A stretch of DNA of 64,000 bases from Lactarius indigo. Taxonomy: Eukaryota; Basidiomycota; Agaricomycetes; Russulales; Russulaceae. Below, one piece after another: positions 23,702 to 32,936 of the stretch. The DNA is taken from assembly GCA_025766275.1 (NCBI GenBank), contig JAFKAC010000051.1:1-64000 (forward strand), written 5' to 3'. The translations under genes and the position numbers were made by a program. The stretch's first letter is position 1. Each line of letters opens with the position of its first letter. Below the pieces are notes generated by a model. That model was not told where the DNA came from and searched no databases. It saw nothing but the letters and a program-made list of their open reading frames with translations.

Positions 23702-24216
23702 CTTTCCAACATATGCCCATTGACCTGGAAGCCCCTGTTTCAGTATAAATAATTTACCAACTAGGGTTGGACCTGTATGCGACATTCTCTACTGATCTAT
23801 GGGCTGTAGGTGATTCTACAGTGGTGGGTTTCGAAATACGCGTTGACCATGTCATCAAAAATGTCTTCTGATACATTTCTAGCAGACCTATACAATATGA
23901 CACTAGTTTACTAGGGCCTCGACTCTGCACTCCAGGCCTTGGATTGCCGATAGGCTTCTGAATGATGCAAGACATCAATAGTTGACACACGAGGTGAGGC
24001 CATGTGATCAGTAATGTCCGAAATTCGGATAAGTTGTCTGAAACTGTCGGATGCCATCGGGTTCCATCGGGTTCCATCGGGTTCCATCGGGTCCTATCTA
24101 GCTCCATTCGGAAACTGGTTGTCAGGCATGGGAGGCTTCCCACGAGCAACGGAAAATACTGCGTGTCCGTCCCCCCCTCCCTGTAGTCTGTTTCCGCACA
24201 TTCCCTCGCTTCCACT
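23702..24216. promoter_or_regulatory. Divergent spacer with 10-bp tandem repeat
   Basis: The bidirectional spacer between the minus-strand gene at 22366-23701 and the plus-strand gene at 24217-26081. Around 24054-24096 the 10-bp unit gttccatcgg is repeated three to four times in tandem. Candidate regulatory repeat; no experimentally known motif recognised. Confidence 0.4.
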
Positions 24217-26081
24217 ATGCCCCCACAGTGCAGGATATATGTGGACAAACTTACTGCAGATGAAAAAGCACTGATGGGCACTGCTATCCGCTTCGACCTT
24301 GCGCTCAGGTATAGGGAGAAGAATATCGAATCTGTGGACAACGATTGGTACAGGACGTGCATTGCTTCGGAATTGGTAAGTGCTAGTATCCCTTAATATA
24401 TTGAACTGCACGCTAATTTGATGTTTTCACTATATAGGACGATGTAAATGAGATATTTGGGAAGTACTCAGATGGAACGATGGAGCCGCGTATGCGCCCG
24501 ATAATCACATATGTTGCTGAAGAATGGGATAGCGCTGCGGACAGTTCCAGGGTGCTGGATATCGCTGCACTCAAGCTCGAAGACGTCTCCAAGCTATGCG
24601 ATGATGGTGCAGCGAATAATCCGTTGTGGAATAGCCAGCTTAATATGAAGACGCTTAATACACTCATTGGGCTTCTGAATCCCTCGGATCGGTGGTGGCT
24701 TCCGGCTCTGCGTTCGGATGTGGATGATATTCCAGGTATGTTACACATCTTCCTCTCACTCCCGAAACAGCTATTCCCATTTTCCAGACGCTCCCCACGT
24801 AACGCCACCTAAGGTGGGGTCCAAAGCATCTGGAAAGCGTCCCGCGCCACCCCCTCCTGATACGGGTTCTGACAGTGGTGCAGAGCCCTCCGGCCCAGTT
24901 CCTGCATCCGTTCAGGATGCTACCACGGTCAATGAGGATGTTGAGATGCAAGAGGATGATGGGGGAGAAACGCCGCGCAAGCTGAAGAAGGCCACAAAGC
25001 GTGTCGCAGTCCAGTCCCCCACAGCAGCCCATCGTACTACCCGCCACCGGTGCACAACTACTGGCGCAGGCGACGTCCCTTCTTCTCCAGAGCCCGAGCC
25101 CACAGAACTTGTTCCCGTGCACCCAGTCCCCATGGAACCAGTGTCCGGTGTCCCTCCGCACGCTGCTGTTCCCACGCGCACAAAACCCGTTAATGTGACC
25201 ATTGTGAGTTCTGATGAGGCTGAGGATCTGCAGGGATCTCGTCGATCTCGTCGACGACGTCTAAGTATCATTGACGATTCCGCCTCGGAACTGGAAACTG
25301 GGCCGCCGGATCCGGTAAGTCCCTCATGGCTCTATTCCTGTTTCCATACTCACAGTGTGCTACAGCACGCATGTGGCCCTTGCAAGGCTGCAAACCACAA
25401 ATGCAAGCCACAACCCGCCGGGAGGAAGGGAACAGCATGCAGGTGGTGTACAAAGCGGAGGCACAAGTGTGTCCCCCGCCCTCAGTGGGTGGCGACAGGG
25501 AAGGAGGACGGGAAAGGGAAGAAAAAACAATCACTTGGTGCGTTCCCATTTGTCTGATATCATTGTATTATGCTAACGGACCCACAGACGAAGTCGTGCA
25601 GAGGTTGGACGACATGTCCAACACTCAAGAGGCCCATATTGCGGCCATGCGCGACTTCGTGCACAATACGGACGTCATCCTACGTGCCCTGTGTACCCAA
25701 GGACCAGGTAATGTTAATATGTCGACCCTATGCCTCCGGACGCCTGCTGTTCCGCTTTTCACGGAACCTGGACCGTCCACACCCAGCGCGTCCTCTGTTG
25801 CCAGTGGCGCCAGTGGCGCCCCCTCAACAGTTTCCAGCATGGGGCTTGGTCGTATGATGATCAGCGATGCGGGTGTCGCTGGCCCTTCCGAAGTCCCACC
25901 CGACCGCCCACAGGCCCCAGGTACGTCGTAACTCGCATCCACATTTCCCGGATGCGTATTCATATTTTCCGCCTTCCTAGCATCTCGCCAGAGTCTCCGG
26001 AATCGCTCAAGCCGTGCGGGAACCTCTAGTGGAGCACAGTCGAGGGTCGGGTCGCGCCAATTGTCTCGCGGACATACCTAG
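24217..26081 (+). CDS. Zn(2)Cys(6)-spaced cysteine-cluster protein carried by KDZ element 2
   Basis: Six exons: 24217-24375, 24438-24735, 24788-25314, 25366-25537, 25588-25920, 25981-26081. All introns are GT-AG, 50-62 nt, with compatible phases, giving 529 codons. N-terminal ~150 residues: an ordered helical domain (MPPQCRIYVDKLTADEKALM ... NPSDRWWLPALRSDVDDIP). Then a disordered acidic/basic region. Exon 4 opens with a cluster of six cysteines spaced C-x2-C-x6-C-x11-C-x2-C-x6-C (HACGPCKAANHKC ... CRWCTKRRHKCVP), which fits the fungal Zn(2)Cys(6) binuclear pattern, here internal and not N-terminal. Exon 5 adds a coiled coil (VVQRLDDMSNTQEAHIAAM). The C-terminus is Arg/Ser-rich. The element 1 copy (3146-5036) has the same plan. 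Probable nuclear DNA-binding protein, as end-recognition factor or regulator; inference. Confidence 0.7.
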
Positions 26082-27067
26082 ATGCTGGAATATCATATAA
26101 CGCTTGTCTTACCTACTTTTGTCTTGTATTACCCCATCTATAGTATGTTATATATCTTCAAGGCTCTGATGCTCACATCCGTATGCATATTATATTGCTT
26201 ATACATGTCGCAGGTTATGTCCGGGACGTTTCCGAAGCGTTCCAAGCATGGGACGTATGCAATATATATATGAGGATCACGAGCATGTCACGGGATACCG
26301 GCGCATGTATCCGGGAGTCACGGGCGCGTCACAGGACGTTTCCGGCATGGTTTCCGTCAAAGGTTTCCGGTACGCTCACAACAGTATCGTCCCGGAATTT
26401 GTATGCATAATATATCACTTCTGTGTGTCGCGGGTGACATATGGGACGTTTCCGAAGCTTTCCAAGCATTGCACATATGGATTATGCATGTGGGGATCAC
26501 GAGCACATCATGGAATACTGTCGCATGTCACAGGATGTTTCTGGCAAGGTTTCCAGGATCAATATGGGACAGTCCTGAAACAATCTGCCCATGCCCCATA
26601 TTGGGTACATACACAGGAGTCACAGGTGCACTGTAAGAGGTTCCTATAGCCTTCCTAACATGCTCCATACACGCTCCATACAATGGATGCATACACAGAT
26701 CATTGGCATATGCAGGTCATGGGCACATCACGAGCAAGATCATGGAACGTCTTGAAACATTCTGGAAACGCAGAACTTCTCTGTGTGGGGGTTCGGACTA
26801 TTCAAGCAGTGACACACATTCCGTATCTGTTGCATGCAGGAAACATGTGAGTAGGCCGTGGTCACATGTTTTGGAATATGGACTGGCATGTGTAGTATGA
26901 TTGGAATGACAGACAGTGTCCTGGCTGGAGGGGTATGAGCTGTGTTGTGACATCTCTAATCATTATCTACCTAGACAGTAGGTTGTAGCATGGATTTGCT
27001 TAAGTACCACATGTATAGTATTATGTCCATCCACCCCCCTATTACCTCACCCCACATCTAACCTCGC
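26082..27067. repeat. Tandem ~223-bp repeat and spacer
   Basis: Two diverged copies of a ~223-bp unit begin near 26190 and 26405. Both contain gggacgtttccgaagc and gggatcacgagca or close forms; a third weak copy may continue to ~26640. The rest, to 27067, has no supported gene. Confidence 0.55.
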
Positions 27068-27592
27068 ATGTCTGACATCCAGAAGGCATCAAAAGAGAAG
27101 GATATTGATATGTCCATAAAGGATGTCCATCTTACCTTTACCAGGACCTATACTGGGGTTTCCAATCCAGAAGATGATGCTTCATCTGGTCTGGAATCCT
27201 TTGATGAAGATGATATGTATGGATCGGACAATGGAGATGACATCATTTGCAATATTCCCGACACAGATGAAGAATCACAGGAACTTGAACATTCCTTGGA
27301 TAGGGTATGTCCTCCACCCCACTCCCGACTTTCGGAGATCTCATGTGTTATCCAGCTCAATGAGCTCATTAATGCTTCCCAGAGTCTGTGTGTCGACCTT
27401 GAGAACATCTATATTCTGGCAGTGGAATTGTACAATATTTGGAACAGGGGAGATGTGTCTGAGCATGATTCCCAGCAGAGTTCAGATCCCTTGTCTGTCC
27501 TGCATAGGTCAGATATACTAGAGGTGGAGGCACATGGTATGGATATCGAAGCGGAAGTAGAAGGAGCCTCCACTGGCGGATTTAGTAAATAA
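27068..27592 (+). CDS. Small acidic KDZ-associated protein (element 2)
   Basis: Intronless frame of 174 residues with ATG at 27068, upstream of and parallel to the transposase. It shares the motif SFDEDDMYGSD with the product of 5756-6247 in element 1. Beyond this motif it is Asp/Glu/Ser-rich with a central hydrophobic helix (LNELINASQSLCVDLENIYI). The segment near 27126-27144 (catcttacctttaccag) resembles the ends of the duplicated introns of the element 1 gene, so a 5' intron may exist and the true start may lie elsewhere. Function unknown; an acidic partner of the basic transposase or HMG protein is conceivable. Confidence 0.5.
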   Translation: MSDIQKASKEKDIDMSIKDVHLTFTRTYTGVSNPEDDASSGLESFDEDDMYGSDNGDDIICNIPDTDEESQELEHSLDRVCPPPHSRLSEISCVIQLNELINASQSLCVDLENIYILAVELYNIWNRGDVSEHDSQQSSDPLSVLHRSDILEVEAHGMDIEAEVEGASTGGFSK

Positions 27593-27853
27593 TGATATGC
27601 AGGATGCAATGGCCCACATCTGATAATCCAGTATGCATTGTTCGGATATTGTAGAACTCCGGATGGCCTAGAATACTATGGAACCGCTGATTTGTATGAT
27701 CCCTGATGTACACTCTACAAGGGCACATCTGTAGAATATTCCGCAACTCATTTCTGCAGTATGCACAGGGTATTTAAGACATCATCCAAATCATACAAAG
27801 ACACCCAGCTTCATCCTCTCTATACATATTCCCTATCCACTGCTATACAGGAA
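27593..27853. promoter_or_regulatory. Putative transposase promoter region
   Basis: 261 bp between the acidic gene and the transposase start. It includes ggtatttaagac (27769-27780), a TATA-like element about 75 bp before the ATG. Element 1 has ggtatatttaag (6411-6422) at the equivalent place before its ATG at 6493. Confidence 0.5.
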
Positions 27854-30800
27854 ATGCCTTGCACTCGTGATGTTATCATTCCTGAAACTGTTGAAGGCAT
27901 CGAGGAGGTCGTCATCAAGCACACCAAATCGAAGCGTGGTACAATCCGGACAACGGAAAAGGTTGTTCCCGTTGTCCGTCCACAGAAGGAGCGATCCGGA
28001 CAGCCTTCACGGGCACGCCAGAAGGATGCACACCCGCAGATTCCATCAGCTAGTGTCAAAGGTTCTGGGAGGCCTCTCCACATCCCTGGAGACCCGCAGA
28101 TGGACCCATACATGGAAGAGCAACAGTATGACTTCCACAATACAGAAGAGGATGGTCAGCTACAACCCGACTCAACAGCCACCCAACAGGCCACTGTATG
28201 TCTCACATTTATTCATATCATGTAGCTATCCTGATCAGATGTAGACTCCAATGAAACAGTGGGTGGAGCTCAGGGATAGATATCTCCATGTTCTCCTGGA
28301 GATGGAAGGTCGGGGAAGATCTGACAAGTGTTCCATGTGCAGCAAGAAACCTGAAATAAAGTGTCTGGATTGCTTTGGACCACTGTTGTTTTGCAAGGAC
28401 TGCTGTCTTGAAGCTCACAGGAACTCCCCATTTCACAGACCACTACTATGGAATGCAACCCACTACACTCCAGTAACTCTGCACTCCCTCGGATTTGTAT
28501 TGTGCATCGGGCATGGTGGTATGCCATGTCCACGAACAGTTGAGGTAGTTATGGACACACATATCTTGCAATGTCTTGTAGTGCTCATATTACCTTAGGG
28601 AATCAGAGCTGCACAAGCAGTCTCCACTAGTAGAAAGAGGAGTTCCGGGAAGAGACATGCCCACTCAGCATCTCTTGCATCTGTTTCCGAGGGTCCTGAT
28701 TCTCTGGATAATTCTGGCCAACTTCCTACACCTCGCGAGACTCCACAGCCAGAAGGCCCATCCACTAATCCGGATATCTCTGACAGACTCTTTGACTCCC
28801 TGGATATGTCTCCAGATTCTAATGACAGTGATTCCAGCAGAGTGCAGACAGCGGACTCTGGTAATCCACTGTTCACTGTTGTTGACAGAAGTGGAATCTT
28901 CGACATGGAGGTAGTATTCTGCATTTGCCCAGGAATGGACAATATTGGCGAGCAGCTTCTCCAATCCGGGCTATTTCCATCCACATTCTGGCAAATAGAA
29001 ATATTATTCACATTCACAGTATTGGAGGACTTCATTCTGGATAACCTGGAATGCAAGACCACAGCCCAGCAGTATTATTCAAAGCTGCAAAGCATGACAA
29101 GCAAGATGTTTCCCAACAATGTGCAAGTATGTCTTCATCCATACATACACACACTCCCATCCACCCACATCCAGATCTAATAAATGTTTACAGAACCGTT
29201 ACAAGCAACTTCTGAGAGCATCTCGCCAGTGGCGTGACCTCAAGGGCAGGATGGAAAGTGGGCTTGGACATCAGTCAGAAGGAGAGAGCTGTCCAGATGG
29301 AGCCATGGCAATATTCTGCCCTGCATGCCCACAGCCTGGAATCAATCTTCCTAAGGATTGGAAGACACTATATCCTCCGTATGTCATTTATGAACTGGCA
29401 TCTCCACATACTCATACTCCCCATTGAAGTGACCAGCTTATCCGGACATTTATCATGGACAGAAACGTTTCCGCAGAACACATGCGCCATAGATCCGGGG
29501 ACAAGGATGTTGCATTATCAGCAGGAATGGCATTCATGGCCAACCCTGATTCCTACAAGGCTCATCTCCAGTGCGGAAAAGAAATAGCCCAAGTATGTGA
29601 TGTCTTCCTTACCCGGATCCTTTTATCTAATGGCCTTATAGCCCAGCACATGTAATACCTACAGAGCCATTGAACAGGCAAATTCTAGTAGGACACACCT
29701 TGATGTCACAGGGATTGGTGCAACTGCCTGCTGCCATGGGTTCTTTGTTCCAACATCTGTGGTGGATTTCCAGAAAGGAGAGAGGTATGCATGTTCTCTT
29801 GGAATCCCTATATCCGGAAGTGATGTACCATTTCTGATAGGCAAATCAATATGGACTACAGCATATGCAAAGCACTCTCATACAATATGGAGGACATCCC
29901 TGTGGCTCTTGTCATGTATGACATCATGTGCCAATATAGAGTCCACTTCCAGGAGAGGGTCAAATGCAGTCCGGAACTCTCACTACCAAGCTCACTGACA
30001 CTCCGGATGGGAATTGGACTGTTCCATATCCATGGGCACCAGGATTCTTGCTTGCCAAGGTTTTCTCCCAGCTACATTCCAGGAGCAAAGCAGGTTGATG
30101 GAGAAATAATCGAGACCTTGTGGGCACCCCTGAATAATATCTCTCGCAGCATCCGAGGGATGTCCTTGGACCATAGGCAGGAGGTATTGGATTCCCACAT
30201 CAATTACTCCAACTGGAAGAAGCTGGTTAGGATTGGTATGTATTATCCATCCGGACTATCCCATATGTTAATACAACACTAATGACACTTGTATGTGAAA
30301 GTCCCATCACTACTAAAGCGGTGGAAGCGACTGGACTCTGGCTTGGATGCCAGTGCAAAGGCATATAAGGCACTCAATCAACACTTCAAGCATAAATCTG
30401 AACAATGGCTGAAGGATGATGAGGGTGCTCAACAGGAGAGACAAAAAACCCCATCTTCCATGGATATCTATGACACTGTGAAGGAAAAGGGTGTGTGGTC
30501 TGAATCTGAAATCTTCCACCCATAATTGATGAATGTCTCCAGCCCCATCTCGGGCTGCTATCCAGCAACAGCTTACTGAGGAAGAGAGCAGGGACCATTC
30601 CATCCAGGGTGAGACATCTTGGATTTCATGTGGGCTTAAGATACAGGAATTACAGTATGTCCACAAGGATCCTTCCTAACTCATTGAATAATGACCTACC
30701 CAGACTTGCAATCCGCTATCAGCTCCGGAGTCAGGGATCAAGGCTCACTATAGAAGATTCACAAGTCCTTGAGAATAAGCGCAATCGCATACAGAAGCTT

Positions 30801-31793
30801 ATTGATATGTTTGAGCACCAGGCAGACACCTTCCTACACCATCATCAGGATACAGATGATGTTCCTGTATGGTCTATGGGGGACTATGCTGAATATGACA
30901 ATGTGGATGACATAGATGGCTCCGGAAATCCTGGCCTTGGACCTTCTGGCCATTACCATGGCGCCCCAACTTCTGATGGCTCGGGAATGGAAAGTTCCAA
31001 TGTTGAGGACATTCCCCTCCTTCTTCCGTCATCCCTCGGATGGGAGTGGTGTTCAAGCCGCGGTATCAAGTCTCTTGCAATGAAGGAAGCTAAGCTACGC
31101 TATGCTCAGGCAAATGATTCCATCCACAGGATCCGCCTTGCTTTAGGATTCAAGTCTGCACTCTTCCGAACACAAGTGCGGGATGCCCGTACACAAAAGA
31201 CAAAGACCCGTGCATGGACTGCAGTTCATGGTGTTGATAGCACAGTCCATGAGCATGCCCGGAACTATTGCATGGCACGGGATGCATACCTCAGGGTCCA
31301 GGAAGAATCCGGAGACTTTCCGGAATTACCACCCCTCCACCCCACAGATCTTCGCATCAGCACAACCATCCTTGGAGCAGCACAGGTGGGACAACGCAAT
31401 AAACAGCTCCCATGGATATGGAGCTTTGGGGTCTCTGAAAGGCATGATGGAACTTGGATGGATGAGTGTAGGCCAACATCCATTGCCATATGATGAATGC
31501 TTACAGATATTTCAGTTAACCGAGTTCATTGGCTTCGTGCAAAAGCTCAGTTTGAGAGGTGGAAGGAAGAATAACACAGTATTCATAATGAAGCCATATG
31601 GATTCCGGCTTACTTTCATTCCAAGGCGGAGCATTGGAAGACCAGGATGGATATGGCAGCACAGGTGCTGCTTCCTGGCCATGAAGCATATGCATCTTGC
31701 CAAGCACATGCATGGGAGGAACTATCTAGGAGTTCTGTAAAGGCACTAATCCCAATCACCTCTTCTCCATTAAAACATTTAGAGACTATGTAA
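27854..31793 (+). CDS. KDZ transposase (element 2), one premature stop
   Basis: Eleven exons: 27854-28195, 28245-28544, 28599-29126, 29194-29378, 29430-29592, 29642-29784, 29841-30235, 30302-30490, 30543-30654, 30704-31467, 31516-31793. All introns are GT-AG and every phase is consistent, for 1132 codons. Exon 2: CxC2-type zinc motif CSMCSKKPEIKCLDCFG, CKDCC, HRNSPFH. Exon 4: CPACPQPGINLP. Catalytic RNase H-like core candidates: D in IMDRNVSAEHM, where element 1 has DGNF; D in MYDIMCQY; the HGHQDSC knuckle; E in QVDGEIIETLWAPLN. The C-terminal region is helical with DDVPVWSMGDYAEYD. An in-frame TAA (31572-31574, codon 1060) in the last exon replaces the CAA seen in element 1, removing the last 73 residues. 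Known: KDZ transposases move their elements by DDE-type chemistry. Activity of this copy is unknown. Confidence 0.85.
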
Positions 31794-32382
31794 AGGTGTA
31801 TCCTAGTTCTGATCTATTCCCATAAACTGTAAATCAATGATATCACTCCACTTATTTCATGTATCACAATGGAAGGCAATCTCTACATTACAGGAATTAC
31901 AAGGGAAGTGATGCTTCCATCATAGATAACTCATGGAAGTTGGTTATTATGTTATTTCTTGGATTCCAGAAAGCTACTGAAGGTGATTTTGGTAAGTTAA
32001 ACGGAAAGCTAAGACTTCCACTCCTGGAAGTGACACAAGTTTTGATTCCTCCATTTCTGGAAATAATATGTGTTAGGATTTCTGTTCAGGAAACACATGT
32101 ATTGATTTCCGCATTTCGGGAAAATGACACAGGTGTTAAGGTTTCCGTTCGGGAAATGATAGGGTTTTGATTCCCCATTTCCGGAAATGATTTGGGTTTT
32201 GATTTCCTGTTTCCGGAAATGATACGGGTTTTTATTTCCCCATTTCCGGAAATGATACAGGTTTTGATTTCCCTGTTTCCGGAAATAATTTGGGTTTTGA
32301 TTCTCCTGAAATGGGAGAATGACATGGGTCCATCTCAGGAAATAACACAGGTGTTAAATCTTATGTTCTGAGAATGGGTTTT
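31794..32382. repeat. Right subterminal array with TTTCCGGAAA palindromes
   Basis: From ~32040, units of about 33-36 bp carry the perfect palindrome tttccggaaa (or ttccggaa variants) followed by tgatacgggttttgatttcc. It mirrors the left subterminal array in having palindromic cores spaced by about three helical turns, although the sequence differs. 31794-32039 is unstructured. Confidence 0.7.
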
Positions 32383-32671
32383 GGTACTCCCATTTCAGGA
32401 AATAACATGGGTCATGATTCCTCCATTTCAGGAAATAAATGAGTGTTTATTCATCTGTTTCGGGAAATGACCCGGAAATCTGATTCTTCCATTATAGAAG
32501 GAAACATTGCTACTTCCTTTAGCAATTCCTACATCGGAACCGACGTCGGGTGGCCCATGAATTCCGGAAGAATTTTGTGCGCCGGCCGACGTCGGTTGGC
32601 CCATGAGTTATGAGGGGTTCTTCCCGTCGGATGGCCCATGAGTTATGAAAGTTATGGCAGATCATTATGTG
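32383..32671 (-). repeat. Right terminal inverted repeat of KDZ element 2
   Basis: Reverse complement of 16931-17220 with few differences, including two copies of tggcccatgagttatg and the core cgacgtcgg. Followed by gatcaat (32672-32678), the right copy of the candidate target duplication. Confidence 0.85.
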
Positions 32672-32678
32672 GATCAAT

Positions 32679-32936
32679 GATCCCACACACCTAAACAGTG
32701 CTCACCCAGTCAAATATTTGAGTTCAAGAGCATCTCTGGATACCCTACATTATCATGGAACTATCCGCATGGATTTCCGATTATCTCCGACCCAGCCGGC
32801 GTCGGCTGGACTATCAATTATGGTGGAATCTCCGCCGTCGGCTGGCGCCAGCTGAGTATGAACTATTAAAGAATCTCACCATCAGTTGGGGGTATCAATT
32901 ACATAAGCCATCGCTATCCATTGGCTGCCATTCTCA
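32679..32936. other. Diverged KDZ-like right end and truncation point of Gypsy-A
   Basis: The stretch 32755-32868 contains accgacgtcgg-like words (cggcgtcggctggactatcaattat). In reverse complement it resembles the TIR of element 2: ataattgatagtccagccgacg against ataactcatgggccaaccgacg. It ends with ctgagtatgaactatta, also found at 16775. Gypsy-A pol begins shortly after, without LTR, gag or protease. Confidence 0.45.

Larger units (their letters stand above)
16931..32671 (+). mobile_element. KDZ DNA transposon, element 2, complete (~15.7 kb) with cargo genes
   Basis: Long terminal inverted repeats (16931-17220 and 32383-32671) are nearly identical when one is reverse-complemented. Flanking gatcaat occurs at 16924-16930 and 32672-32678 (8 bp if one mismatch is allowed: tgatcaat/ggatcaat), consistent with the 8-bp target duplications described for Zisupton. 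The outermost ~5 bases of the two TIRs differ. Contents: subterminal satellite array, HMG-like gene (-), 21-bp array, Ser/Pro-rich gene (-), Zn(2)Cys(6)-like gene (+), ~223-bp tandem repeat, acidic gene (+), KDZ transposase (+), second subterminal array. Only two nonsense codons interrupt the five gene models. KDZ elements carrying HMG genes are known; the whole set seen here is also present, in part, in element 1. Confidence 0.85.

Noticed and set aside
16931..32671. TET/JBP dioxygenase cargo
   Set aside because: I looked for an HxD...H dioxygenase core in all plausible frames of element 2 and found none. The unknown genes have other compositions.
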